NCBI GenBank assembly: GCA_020249465.1
Contig: JADCFP010000023.1
Coordinates: 1 to 56,936, forward strand
Direction: 5' to 3'
Source: Roseomonas sp.
Lineage (GTDB): Bacteria; Pseudomonadota; Alphaproteobacteria; Acetobacterales; Acetobacteraceae
Length of the DNA: 56,936 nt
The notes below the pieces were generated by a model, which saw only the letters and a program-made list of their open reading frames with translations, ran no database searches and was not told the origin of the DNA. The translations under genes and the position numbers were made by a program. Positions 44,379 through 52,950 of the stretch are shown in pieces. Within the stretch, counting starts at the first letter, position 1. The number at the start of each line of letters is the position of its first letter.

Positions 44379-44906
44379 ATGCGCCATCTTTTGCTTGTTG
44401 CCTTATTGGCGCTTGGCGCCTGCGCGACCCAGCCGGGGCCGAATACGCCGGCCACCGTGAGGCAGGTTGATCTGGCGCGCTATGCTGGGCTTTGGCATGA
44501 AGCCGCGCGCTTCCCGACGAGTTTTCAGGATAGCAGCCGCGTGCGCTGTGAAGGCGTGACCGCGCAGTATACGCTCCGCCCCGATGGCGCGGTGGATGTG
44601 TTGAACCGCTGTCGTAATGCCGCTGCCGATGGTGCGATGCGCAGCGCGACCGCGATTGCGCGCAGTGCCAGCCCCGGGAATGACCGGCTTCGCGTCAGCT
44701 TCTTCTGGCCCTTCTTTGGCGATTACTGGATCATTGGGCTTGATCCTGAGTATCGCTGGGCCGTCGTGGGGGCGCCGCGGCGCGATTACCTGTGGATTCT
44801 GTCGCGCACGCCGTTGATGGCGGAAGCGGATTATGCGGCAGCTGTCGCGATTGCGCGGCGGGAAGGCTTTGCGATGGAAAAGCTGCAGCGCACTGTGCAG
44901 CCGTGA
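44379..44906 (+). CDS. lipocalin family lipoprotein (Blc-like)
   Basis: A 175-residue lipoprotein. The signal peptide ends with the lipobox LGAC, so Cys15 would be lipidated; the following residue is Ala rather than Asp, consistent with outer-membrane sorting. The lipocalin motif appears as YAGLWHEAARFPTSFQ near residue 34, and the second as YRWAVVGAPRRDYLWILSRT near residue 125. Blc proteins bind lysophospholipids or fatty acids. It is downstream of the deacetylase-like gene with a 1-nt gap and probably co-transcribed, although no joint function is obvious. Confidence 0.9.
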   Translation: MRHLLLVALLALGACATQPGPNTPATVRQVDLARYAGLWHEAARFPTSFQDSSRVRCEGVTAQYTLRPDGAVDVLNRCRNAAADGAMRSATAIARSASPGNDRLRVSFFWPFFGDYWIIGLDPEYRWAVVGAPRRDYLWILSRTPLMAEADYAAAVAIARREGFAMEKLQRTVQP

Positions 44907-44912
44907 TGCGTT

Positions 44913-45754
44913 TCAGCCCAATTCGAAGCTGGTGATGCCGTAGATTTGCGCCAAGGGCAGGTCCGGCGCGGGCCCGGCATACATGCGCGCGGTTTCAAAG
45001 GCGGGCGCCATGCCGGCTTTCTGCGCCATCGCAATCGCGTCAGTATTCGGTTCAGGTACATCCAAAAAAACCGGACCTGCCGGCGCCCTGGCAAGCAGGC
45101 TGCAAAAACCCCGCGTGCAGCTTCGGGCGTTTCGGCGAACAGCGGGCCTATCTTCGAACCCTCGCGGCAAGGGCGCAGCACACCCAGCGCCTGCACGCCC
45201 CCCGCGCCCATAAGCGCAAGGGCGACATGCCCCGGCGCGGTCAGCCATTGGCGCAAAAAGGCGTCACGCGCGCTTGGGAAAAAGCGGCGATCAAAGGCCG
45301 CAATTTGCTGGAAGTGCTGCGCAGTCGCCTCGATTGGCTGCGGCCCAGGCAGCGCCGGCATCAAGGGCGCGGCGGCGCCAAAGCGAATATTCCGATGGAG
45401 CAACGTAAATCCGGATTTCCGATAATTTGCCTGCTGCGCCACCACGCCATCCAGGCCAATGACGCGGCCTTGCAAGCGTGCCATAGCCGCGCGCCACAGG
45501 GCCATACCGTAGCCCTTGCCGCGAAATGCCGGACGCATCAGGTAAAAGCCGATAAAGCCAAAGGCAGCGCCATAATCGGTCGCGGAAATGCAACCAATCG
45601 GCGCCTCATCCAGGGTTGCAACAAGAAACGCGCCAGGGTCCGCAGCATAAAAGCAAGCAGCATCGGCAATGCCGGGATTCCAGCCCTCAGCCGCCGCCCA
45701 ATCCAGCGCCAGGCCAATTTCATCGGCCGCCATACTGCGGATGGCGAAGCTCAT
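44913..45754 (-). pseudogene. GNAT-family N-acetyltransferase with a frameshift
   Basis: The gene begins at 45754 (MSFAIRSMAADEIG) in one frame and contains the acetyl-CoA loop RPAFRGKGYGMALW near residue 76. The C-terminal part with family features (AGPVFLDVPEPNTDA, then ETARMYAGPAP and IYGITSFELG) is in another frame and ends at 44913. The switch lies between about 45112 and 45064, most likely at the AAAAACCCC run (45104-45112); one missing base would explain it, since the span is 842 nt and 843 would be whole codons. A seven-A run (45064-45070) is the other candidate. Repaired, it would give about 280 residues, like YitH-type double-domain acetyltransferases. A sequencing error, a fresh mutation or programmed slippage cannot be separated here. 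It starts inside the hotdog gene's stop (ATGA). Confidence 0.75.
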
Positions 45755-46551
45755 ACCCCCGCCTCCGCCACCTGGCGCGGGCGCCAAATCGCGTCATGCG
45801 TCACCCGGGCCACGGGGCGTGCGCCACCCGCCAGCACCAGCGCGTCAATCGAGACAATCCGATGCCCCTTGCGGTCACTATTGGCGATGATACGCCCGCG
45901 CGCGGTCAGGCTTTCACCCAGCCGCGCCTCGCTGTGAAACCGGAGCTTGCTGCCAATGTGAATCCAAGGCCCCAGCACGGTATTTTGCGTGAGCAGCCAA
46001 TTGCACATGCGCAAAATCAGGCCGGGATGGGCGATGCCCTGTTCGGCGTATATCGGCGCGGCTTCGCGCACATCACGCAAATAATCGGCCAGCACTTGCG
46101 GCGTCAGTTCCAAGACGCGCGTGCCAAGCCAAAGCCCAGGGGCCAGGCTTTCATCGCTCGCCTTCGGGCGTATTTCGGGCGGTGATGCGGCGGGCCAGTC
46201 AGTCAAATCCACTTCTCCAGGCGACGCTTCCGGCAGGCGCGCAAAGCCGGTGGCACAACCAGCCCCCTCGCTTTCCACTGAAAGTGCCAAGCCATCGGCC
46301 TCAGGCGTCGCGGTGATGGTTGCGATCCGCCCATCATAGACCGGCTTTTGGAAACCAGCGGAAATATCTCCCCGGCCCAGGAAATCCCGCCCCCATTGCG
46401 CCACCGCTGGATGGCAGCAATAGGCGAAAACCTCCACCCCCGGCACCAGCCCGCCGGTGAAGCCAAAGCGCTGCGCGGTCGCATCATCATGGATGCGATT
46501 TTCGGAAGAGTGAGAGAGGTTATAGGCCTCAACCCGATAAGTCATGCTCAT
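45751..46551 (-). CDS. hotdog-fold (MaoC-like) protein
   Basis: A 266-residue protein with two hotdog-like halves. The N-terminal half has FGFTGGLVPGVEVFAY near residue 31 and the C-terminal half has WIHIGSKLRFHSEARLGESL near residue 194, the usual helix and strand patterns of MaoC-type dehydratases. The catalytic Asp/His pair of R-hydratases is not clear, so a thioesterase-like or binding role is possible. Starts at 46551 or 46545 are both plausible. It is co-translated with the frameshifted acetyltransferase gene. Confidence 0.75.
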   Translation of the reverse strand: MSMTYRVEAYNLSHSSENRIHDDATAQRFGFTGGLVPGVEVFAYCCHPAVAQWGRDFLGRGDISAGFQKPVYDGRIATITATPEADGLALSVESEGAGCATGFARLPEASPGEVDLTDWPAASPPEIRPKASDESLAPGLWLGTRVLELTPQVLADYLRDVREAAPIYAEQGIAHPGLILRMCNWLLTQNTVLGPWIHIGSKLRFHSEARLGESLTARGRIIANSDRKGHRIVSIDALVLAGGARPVARVTHDAIWRPRQVAEAGV

Positions 46552-46600
46552 GGCGCTGAGCCTATCAGGCTTCGTGCGCTTTGCCATGACCTGCGCAGGG

Positions 46601-47353
46601 TCAAAGATGTCCTTCGCGCCGGAAGGAATAATGCCGGCCATTGCCGATGATCAGATGGTCATGCAGCACAATACCGAGCATGGTCGCGGCCTGGCCGATC
46701 TCCCGCGTCATTTCCACATCCGCACGAGAAGGCGAAGGATCGCCCGAGGGGTGGTTATGCACCAAGATCAGCGCTGTCGCCTGCAATTCAAGCGCGCGGC
46801 GCACCACCTCGCGCGGATAGACGGGCGTGTGATTGACCGTGCCCTTGGCCTGCGCCTCATCGGCGATCAGCCGATTCTTGGCATCCAGAAACAGGATGCG
46901 GAATTGTTCGATCCTTTCGCGCGACAAGGCCGCGTTCAAATAGGCGAGCAGCTTTTCCCAATTGTTCAACACGGGGTTTTCGCGCACTTCTTCCTGCGCC
47001 AAACGCAAGGCTGCGGCTTGGATGCAGCGGAGCGCGGCAATGCCGGCCTCGCCCAGGCCCTCAATCTGGCCAAGCTCCTGCACCGGGGCGCTGATGGCGC
47101 CCGCGAAGGACCCGAAGCGCCCCAGAAGCGCGCGGGCGATGGGTTTGGTATCGCGCCGCGGCAGCGCCAGAAACAGTGTCATTTCCAGCAATTCATGATC
47201 GAGCAGCGCATCCGGCCCGGCGCGCAGCAGCTTTTCGCGCATGCGGGCGCGATGCCCCAAATGGCCGGGGGGTGCCTCGGCCATATCGGAAGCAAGCTCC
47301 AGCCCCGGCAGGGCGCTGGCCTCAGCGAGGCCCTTGGTCTTGCGAATAGCCAT
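46601..47353 (-). CDS. radC: RadC/JAB-domain DNA repair-associated protein
   Basis: A 250-residue protein with an N-terminal helix-hairpin-helix-like region (residues 90-110) and a C-terminal JAB/MPN metalloprotease-like domain. The JAMM motif is complete: VHNHPSGDPSPSRAD with His199, His201 and Asp212. Start ATG 47353 fits the family length; an ORF start 16 codons earlier is less likely. Despite the name, a direct DNA repair role is doubtful in E. coli; it is common near mobile elements, but here it stands in ordinary chromosomal context. Confidence 0.93.
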   Translation of the reverse strand: MAIRKTKGLAEASALPGLELASDMAEAPPGHLGHRARMREKLLRAGPDALLDHELLEMTLFLALPRRDTKPIARALLGRFGSFAGAISAPVQELGQIEGLGEAGIAALRCIQAAALRLAQEEVRENPVLNNWEKLLAYLNAALSRERIEQFRILFLDAKNRLIADEAQAKGTVNHTPVYPREVVRRALELQATALILVHNHPSGDPSPSRADVEMTREIGQAATMLGIVLHDHLIIGNGRHYSFRREGHL

Positions 47354-47420
47354 ATTCCAACATGTTCGCCCTTGCTTTATGCGCGAAACCCGATGGACCA
47401 ATAAAACCTATGGTAGAAAT

Positions 47421-47819
47421 TTACCAGCCAAAAACAACGCGCCCCATGATCCGCCCAGGCAGCAGGGTGAAGGCCCCGGTCACCAGCAGGGCGCCCAGAT
47501 AAAGCCCAATCATGGACCTGCGATGCGCCCCGATCCGCCCCCGCCGCGCCAGGAACACTGACGCTGCCAAACCACAAAGGGTGAAGGCCGAAAGCCCATG
47601 AATCCAACTGTAGCGCCCAGGCCCGGCAACCCCAGTGATCCCGATGGATGATAACGCCACAATTGCAATCAGCATGACCCAGCACCAGCCAAGCAAGCGA
47701 TGCGCGCCGGTGCCCTTACGGCCAACGAATTGCAACAGACCAAGCACAAGAGCCGCCAGCGCCGCCACCACATGCGCCTGCACCAGCCATGGTGCGGCCA
47801 TCAACGGCGCCAGATTCAT
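47421..47819 (-). CDS. DUF2306-like membrane protein
   Basis: A 132-residue protein with four helices. HVVAALAALVLGLLQFVGRKG, the histidine in GAHRLLGWCWVML and a late AHRRSMIGLYLGALLVTGAF segment fit the DUF2306 family of predicted membrane proteins with conserved histidines, which may bind haem. It starts inside the methionine aminopeptidase stop codon (ATGA), an unexpected partner, so translation is coupled. Confidence 0.8.
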   Translation of the reverse strand: MNLAPLMAAPWLVQAHVVAALAALVLGLLQFVGRKGTGAHRLLGWCWVMLIAIVALSSIGITGVAGPGRYSWIHGLSAFTLCGLAASVFLARRGRIGAHRRSMIGLYLGALLVTGAFTLLPGRIMGRVVFGW

Positions 47820-48622
47820 CCGCTGTAAGGCGGCTTATGCATGCCCTTGGGGGAAAGGGTGAAAATCTCCACCCCGGTTTCCGTCACCGCCACCATATGT
47901 TCGAATTGCGCCGAAAGGGACCGGTCGCGCGTCACGGCGGTCCAGCCATCATCCAGGATTTTCACCTCGGGCCGGCCGGCATTCACCATGGGCTCCACGG
48001 TGAAGAACATGCCGGGCTTCAGCTTCGGCCCTTCGCCGGGGCGCCCGAAATGCAGGATATTGGGCGGTTCATGGAAGTGGCGGCCAATGCCATGACCGCA
48101 AAAATCCCGCACCACGCTGAAGCGATGCCTTTCAACATGCACCTGAATGGCGTGGCCGATATCACCCAAAGTCGCGCCGGGACGAATGGCGGCAATGCCC
48201 TTCATCATGGCGTCATAAGTCACATCCATGAGAAGCTTGGCCTTGGTGGAAGCCTCACCGGCGACATACATGCGGCTTGTATCGCCATGCCAGCCATCCA
48301 GGATGACGGTGACGTCAATATTGATGATATCGCCATCCACCAGCACGCGGTCCCCCGGAATGCCATGGCAGACCACGTGATTGACCGAAGTGCAGGAAGA
48401 TTTGGTGTAGCCCCGATAGCCGAGTGTCGCCGGAATCGCGCCGCGTTCCACCATGTAATCATGGCAGAGCTTATCAATCTCCCCGGTCGAAATCCCAGGC
48501 CGCACATGGGCAGTGATCATATCGAGCGTTTCAGCCGCAAGCTGCCCCGCACGGCGCATGGCCGCGAAATCCTCAGGCTTGTGGATGGTGATGCGGCGCG
48601 ATTCGCCGCCTTGCTGCTCCAT
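47816..48622 (-). CDS. map: type I methionine aminopeptidase
   Basis: A 268-residue enzyme that removes the N-terminal methionine from new proteins. All metal ligands are present: Asp103 in NIDVTV, Asp114 in WHGDTSRM, His177 in CGHGIGRHFHEPPNIL, Glu210 in FFTVEPMV and Glu241 in AQFEHMVAV. The substrate-contacting His82 lies in TSVNHVVCHG. Length is normal for the bacterial type I form. The start at 48622 is the first ATG of the domain. Map is essential in most bacteria. The downstream overlapping membrane-protein gene is not a usual neighbour. Confidence 0.96.
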   Translation of the reverse strand: MEQQGGESRRITIHKPEDFAAMRRAGQLAAETLDMITAHVRPGISTGEIDKLCHDYMVERGAIPATLGYRGYTKSSCTSVNHVVCHGIPGDRVLVDGDIINIDVTVILDGWHGDTSRMYVAGEASTKAKLLMDVTYDAMMKGIAAIRPGATLGDIGHAIQVHVERHRFSVVRDFCGHGIGRHFHEPPNILHFGRPGEGPKLKPGMFFTVEPMVNAGRPEVKILDDGWTAVTRDRSLSAQFEHMVAVTETGVEIFTLSPKGMHKPPYSG

Positions 48623-48687
48623 GGGGTCTCAAGGCTCGTGCTGGTTGAGCGTCCAAAATGCGCTGCGACGCGGCAGGATGCAAGGCT

Positions 48688-49575
48688 TCACTGAGGTTTG
48701 CCGGCTTTCTCACCGGTGCTGATTTCGGCTGAGCCCAAGGCATCCGCCAGCCGCGCGGTCGCACTGCCAGGCCGCGCCGGCTTTTGCTGATTCGGTGAGG
48801 GCGCCCAGCCGGTCAGCACCAAAAGCCTCAGCGGCAGATCAACCTCGGCGCCACCAAGCCGCGCTGCCGCCATGGGAAACAGCGCGCGGGGCGGGGTGCG
48901 GCCATCGCGTGCCAGCACGGCATTCGCCTCACCCGCCGCGCGCAGATCAGCGAAAATTCCGAAGGCGGATTTGTAGCGGAGCGCCATATCCTCGGCATCC
49001 GCGACCGGCAGCGCAAAGCCAGCGCGCTGCAATAGCGCCGCGCCATCGCGCAATTCCGGGAAGGGGGAGATGCGCGGCGAGATACCGCCGCGCAATTCCG
49101 CCTCAACCTCGGCGAGCGCCGAACGCAGCGCGCCAAAGCTCGGCAGGCCAGGCAGGCTTGCCAGGAACAGGCCATCGGGGGCCAAGGCGCGACGGATTTG
49201 GATCAGCGCCCCCGGCAGGTCGTTCACCCAATGGAGCGAGAGGGAGGCCACCACCAGGTCAAAGGCGCCTTCCGCGAAGGGGAGAAACTCCTCATCTGCC
49301 GCCAGCGCCAGCCCGCCGCCTCGTGTGGCCATGGCCGGTGCCAGATCGGCCGAGACAATAAAGGGAATGCCGCGTGCCGCCAGCTTCGGCGCCACGAAGC
49401 CGCGCCCGCCGAGGTCAAGCGCACGGGTGAAGCGGCGCGTGGTGTCATCCAGCCGATCGAGCAGCCTATCGGCGGCTTCCTCCAGGATTGGCGCCACCTG
49501 ATCCACGCGCGCGGCGGCCCGCGCACGGCGGCGTGCGACAAGGGTCCGGTCAAAGACGCGCATCTGGTCGGTCAT
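48688..49575 (-). CDS. SAM-dependent methyltransferase, NDUFAF5/BioC-like
   Basis: A 295-residue class I methyltransferase. The N-terminal VFDRTLVARRRARAA and the late SAFGIFADLRAAGEANAVLA pattern match the alphaproteobacterial relatives of the mitochondrial complex I assembly factor NDUFAF5. The SAM-binding strand is ALDLGGRGFVAPKLAARG near residue 50, with the acidic residue in SADLAPAMA near residue 73 and FDLVVASLSLHWVNDLPGAL near residue 99. The start at 49575 begins the domain. NDUFAF5 acts as an arginine hydroxylase, so the activity here need not be methylation. BioC is the alternative. Confidence 0.85.
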   Translation of the reverse strand: MTDQMRVFDRTLVARRRARAAARVDQVAPILEEAADRLLDRLDDTTRRFTRALDLGGRGFVAPKLAARGIPFIVSADLAPAMATRGGGLALAADEEFLPFAEGAFDLVVASLSLHWVNDLPGALIQIRRALAPDGLFLASLPGLPSFGALRSALAEVEAELRGGISPRISPFPELRDGAALLQRAGFALPVADAEDMALRYKSAFGIFADLRAAGEANAVLARDGRTPPRALFPMAAARLGGAEVDLPLRLLVLTGWAPSPNQQKPARPGSATARLADALGSAEISTGEKAGKPQ

Positions 49576-49657
49576 GGGGCCTTGGGATGCACCCTGTTTC
49601 CCAAGGGCGCAAGACGGGTTAGGGTTTTCCCCGAAATTGCCTCTGGAGGAAAAAACC

Positions 49658-50272
49658 ATGAACGCCACCGATGTGAAGGCCGCCCGCGCCGCCGCTGTTG
49701 CTTCCACCATTGACCGCATTCGCGTGATTGAACGGAGCCAGGGTGTCAGCCGTTCGTCGCTTGAAGAGATCAAGGGCGAATTGATGAAGCTCGCCGCGCA
49801 AGAGCATCTTTTCCCTTCCAGCGAATTCCCGCCGCCGCCGAATGGCGAAAAGGGCAGCCGGCGCTACATGCTTCAGGAAGATGAGAATAATCTGTTCGCG
49901 CTTTATCTGAATGCGCTCAATCCCGGCAATGAAACCAAGCCGCATGACCACACCACCTGGGCCTGTGTGGTGGCCGTGGATGGGCAGGAATTGAACAAGG
50001 TTTATGACCGGCTGGATGATGGGTCCGACCCCGCACGCTGCGAATTGCGCCTGCGTGAGGAAATCATGGTGGAACCAGGCCGTGGCATTGCGCTGATGCC
50101 GGAAGATATCCATTCCATCCACACAACGGGCAGCGTGCCGACGCGGCATTTGCACATGTATGGGCTGGCTTTGGAAAAGCTGGATGATCGAAAGGCTTTC
50201 GATGCCGAAACTGGCGAAGTGAAGCCCTATAACACGAATTTCATGGCACCGACGGCAACGCCAAAAGGCTGA
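49658..50272 (+). CDS. cupin-fold thiol dioxygenase-like protein (cysteine dioxygenase type)
   Basis: A 204-residue cupin. The first metal motif is PHDHTTW (His96, His98), and the second cupin part has VPTRHLHMYG (His164, His166), with further histidines in EDIHSIHTTG. This is the arrangement of bacterial cysteine or 3-mercaptopropionate dioxygenases, which oxidise a thiol to a sulfinate with Fe(II). GGAGGA lies 7 nt before the ATG. The four-domain rhodanese starts 7 nt after it, so both likely process sulfur from the same thiol. Exact substrate is not settled. Confidence 0.85.
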   Translation: MNATDVKAARAAAVASTIDRIRVIERSQGVSRSSLEEIKGELMKLAAQEHLFPSSEFPPPPNGEKGSRRYMLQEDENNLFALYLNALNPGNETKPHDHTTWACVVAVDGQELNKVYDRLDDGSDPARCELRLREEIMVEPGRGIALMPEDIHSIHTTGSVPTRHLHMYGLALEKLDDRKAFDAETGEVKPYNTNFMAPTATPKG

Positions 50273-50279
50273 ACCCGCC

Positions 50280-51869
50280 ATGGCACGCATGATTGATGCG
50301 GCCAGCCTGAAAGGCTGGATCCGCGATGGGCGGGAATTGGCCATTCTGGATGCGCGGGAAGATGGCGAATTTGGCCGGTCGCATCTTTTCTGGGCCAATC
50401 CCTGCGGCTTGTCGCGCATGGAACTCCGCGCCCGTGCGATTCTGCCGCGCCTTGCCACGCGCGTTGTGTGCGTGGATGGCGGGGAAGGGCTGGCGGAGCG
50501 TCTCGCTTCCTATCTGGAAGGGATTGGCTGTTCGGATGTTGCTGTGCTGCAAGGCGGCACGCCGGCCTGGGTCGCGGCGGGCTATGTCGCGTTTTCGGGC
50601 GTGAATGTGCCGTCCAAGGCTTTCGGTGAATGGGTGGAACATCATTATGAAACGCCCTCGGTCGATCCCGAGGAGCTGAAGGCGATGATGGATGCCAGTA
50701 CCGATATGGTGATTCTGGATAGCCGCCCGATGGAAGAATTCAACCGCATGTCCATCCCTGGTGCCGTGGATGTGCCGGGGGGTGAATTGGTCTATCGCAT
50801 CGGCGAATTCGTCACACGGCCCGAAACGACCGTGGTGGTGAATTGCGCCGGGCGCACGCGGTCCATCATGGGGGCGGAATCGCTCCGCAGTGCGGGCATT
50901 CCGAACAAGGTGGTGGCGTTGCGCAATGGCACCATGGGTTGGGAATTGGCGGGCTTTAAATGTGACCGCGGCAAGACCGCGAGCTTCCCGCAGGGCACGC
51001 CCAAAGGTGCCGCTGAAGCCTTTGCGCGTGCGGATGCTTTCGCCAAGCGCCATGGTGTGGTGTTCGGTACGCGCGCTGATCTGGCGCGCTGGCAGGCGGA
51101 TGCGTCGCGCAGCACCTATGTTTTGGATGTGCGCGACCCGGCGGAATATGCGGCGGGGCATCTGCCAGGGAGCCGTTCCGCGCCCGGCGGGCAATTGGTG
51201 CAGGCGACTGATCAATGGGTCGCGGTGCGCCATGCGCGCATTGTGCTTGTGGATGACACGGGCACGCGCGCGCGCATGACCGGCGGCTGGCTGCGCCAAT
51301 TGGGCGGCTGGGAGGTGATGGTGCTGACCGATGGGCTGGGTGGTCCGCTCGCCACTGGCCCTTGGCAGCCGGAAAGCCCGGAAGCCGAAGCAGTGAAGCC
51401 ATCAAGCCTGACGCCAGAAGAACTTGCCGCCGAAAGCGTGAAGGGGGGCGTCCGCGTGATTGACCTCGCGCGGTCCATTGATTTTCGTGATGGGCATATC
51501 CCCGGCGCGCTTTGGGGCATTCGCACGCGGCTGGATAGGCTGCGCGGTGCTTTGGCTGGTGCGCGGCTGGTGGCGATTGCCGCACCCGATGCGGCGCTGG
51601 CGCGGCTGGTGGCACCGGAAGCCGCCGCCGTCACGGGCTTGCCGGTTTTTGTTCTGGCAGGCGGCACCAAGGCTTGGCGCGCAGCCGGGCTGCCGATGGA
51701 AGCGGATCGGCGCATTCCGGCTGATGCCGACTGCGCTGATTTCTACCTCCGCCCCTATGACCGGAATGACGAGGTGGAAGCGGCGATGCGTGAATACCTG
51801 TCTTGGGAGATTGATCTGGTCAATGAAGTGGCGAAGGACGGCGATGCACCGTTCGGCCATTGGCATTGA
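50280..51869 (+). CDS. four-domain rhodanese-like protein
   Basis: A 529-residue protein built from four rhodanese domains (about residues 1-105, 125-228, 262-355 and 375-475). Only the second keeps the catalytic cysteine (Cys189 in VVNCAGRTRS). In the others, the loop holds Asp66 (CVDGGEG), Asp326 (VDDTGTRA) and Ala434 (IAAPDAA), so they are probably structural or regulatory. It has no signal peptide and ends with a conserved-looking tail (DGDAPFGHWH). It follows the thiol dioxygenase gene in one operon and would accept sulfane sulfur or sulfite-level products. The next gene begins directly at its stop (TGA then ATG). Confidence 0.9.
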   Translation: MARMIDAASLKGWIRDGRELAILDAREDGEFGRSHLFWANPCGLSRMELRARAILPRLATRVVCVDGGEGLAERLASYLEGIGCSDVAVLQGGTPAWVAAGYVAFSGVNVPSKAFGEWVEHHYETPSVDPEELKAMMDASTDMVILDSRPMEEFNRMSIPGAVDVPGGELVYRIGEFVTRPETTVVVNCAGRTRSIMGAESLRSAGIPNKVVALRNGTMGWELAGFKCDRGKTASFPQGTPKGAAEAFARADAFAKRHGVVFGTRADLARWQADASRSTYVLDVRDPAEYAAGHLPGSRSAPGGQLVQATDQWVAVRHARIVLVDDTGTRARMTGGWLRQLGGWEVMVLTDGLGGPLATGPWQPESPEAEAVKPSSLTPEELAAESVKGGVRVIDLARSIDFRDGHIPGALWGIRTRLDRLRGALAGARLVAIAAPDAALARLVAPEAAAVTGLPVFVLAGGTKAWRAAGLPMEADRRIPADADCADFYLRPYDRNDEVEAAMREYLSWEIDLVNEVAKDGDAPFGHWH

Positions 51870-52661
51870 ATGCGTGCCTCCGGCGCCTTGCTTGGACGTT
51901 TCAAAGCCACGCTTGGCCCGGCGCCGGAGAGGTTTTTGGATGTTTTGCTCCCCCCGCATTGCCTGACTTGCGAAGCGGAAGTTGAGCGCCAGGGCAGTTT
52001 TTGCGCTGCCTGTTTCAGCGGCTTGAACCTGATTTCCGCGCCGTTTTGCGCGCGCTGCGGCGTGCCCTTCGCGCATGAAGGCGAAGCCGAGCGCAGCACG
52101 GATGGCGCGTTGGTATGTGCGCCCTGCCTCAACCGCGCGCCGGGTTTCGCCGTGGCGCGCGCGGCGCTGCGCTATGACGAGGGTGCAAAGCGCCTGATCC
52201 TGCCCTTCAAGCATGCGGATCGCACCGAAATGGCCGTGCCGCTTGCGCGCTTCATGGCGCGGGCTGGGGCCGAGATGTTGGCGGCGGCAGATGTGCTGGC
52301 GCCGGTGCCGGCGCATTGGCGGCGCCTGATTGCGCGGCGCTATGATCAGGCGGCTTTGCTCGCGCAACGGCTGGGCCGGCTTTCGGGGCGGCGCGTGGTG
52401 CCTGATTTGCTGCGCCGTACGCGCGCGACCCTGCCTTTGGGCGATAAGGGCGCGGCAGAGCGCGCGGCGCTGGTGGCCGATGCCTTCAGCGTGGCGCGCC
52501 CCGCGCGCGTTGCCGGCAAGCGCGTGTTGCTGGTGGATGATGTCATGACCTCCGGCGCCACAGCGGAAGCCTGCGCGCGCGCCCTGCTTGCTGCCGGTGC
52601 GGCGCGGGTGGAGGTGCTGGCCGCCGCACGGGTGCCGGACCCACGGCTCCGCGCCGCTTGA
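51870..52661 (+). CDS. comF: ComF family phosphoribosyltransferase-like protein
   Basis: A 263-residue protein with an N-terminal zinc ribbon (cysteines in PHCLTCEAE, FCAACF, FCARCG and VCAPCL) and a type I PRTase domain. The PRPP loop is VLLVDDVMTSGATAEACA near residue 217, and the conserved ALRYDEGAKRLILPFKHADR lies near residue 96. ComF helps DNA uptake in competent Bacillus, but in most proteobacteria its role is unknown. The ATG abuts the rhodanese stop with no gap. No other competence genes are visible. Confidence 0.93.
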   Translation: MRASGALLGRFKATLGPAPERFLDVLLPPHCLTCEAEVERQGSFCAACFSGLNLISAPFCARCGVPFAHEGEAERSTDGALVCAPCLNRAPGFAVARAALRYDEGAKRLILPFKHADRTEMAVPLARFMARAGAEMLAAADVLAPVPAHWRRLIARRYDQAALLAQRLGRLSGRRVVPDLLRRTRATLPLGDKGAAERAALVADAFSVARPARVAGKRVLLVDDVMTSGATAEACARALLAAGAARVEVLAAARVPDPRLRAA

Positions 52662-52692
52662 CCACAGGCACCTGAACGCCAATCTTGCGCGC

Positions 52693-52950
52693 ATGGCCAA
52701 GATCGAAATCTACACCACCTATTTCTGCCCCTATTGCGAGCGTGCGAAGGCGCTGCTCGAGAAAAAGGGCGTCGCCTATCAGGAATATGACGCGCCGCAT
52801 GGGTCTGACGCCCGGCGCCGCGCGATTGAGGGTTCGGGTGGCCGCACAACCGTGCCGCAGATTTTCATCAACGGAAAATCCATCGGCGGTTCGGACGATC
52901 TTGTGGCGCTGGAGCGCGCTGGCAAGTTGGATGCGCTGCTCGCGGGTTGA
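52693..52950 (+). CDS. grxC: glutaredoxin 3
   Basis: An 85-residue glutaredoxin with the dithiol motif YFCPYCERAK (Cys12, Cys15), the cis-proline segment TTVPQIFINGKSIGG near residue 53 and the GSDDLVALERAGKLDALL tail that binds glutathione. It starts 31 nt after comF, probably in the same transcript. It keeps thiols reduced and can serve ribonucleotide reductase. The coding region ends at 52950; beyond it begins the AT-rich gap. Confidence 0.95.
   Translation: MAKIEIYTTYFCPYCERAKALLEKKGVAYQEYDAPHGSDARRRAIEGSGGRTTVPQIFINGKSIGGSDDLVALERAGKLDALLAG

Noticed and set aside
46601-47353. radC as a sign of a mobile element
   Set aside because: No integrase, inverted repeats or plasmid genes flank it; its neighbours are ordinary chromosomal genes.
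51870-52661. comF as part of a competence locus
   Set aside because: No ComE, pilus or DprA genes are present in the window.
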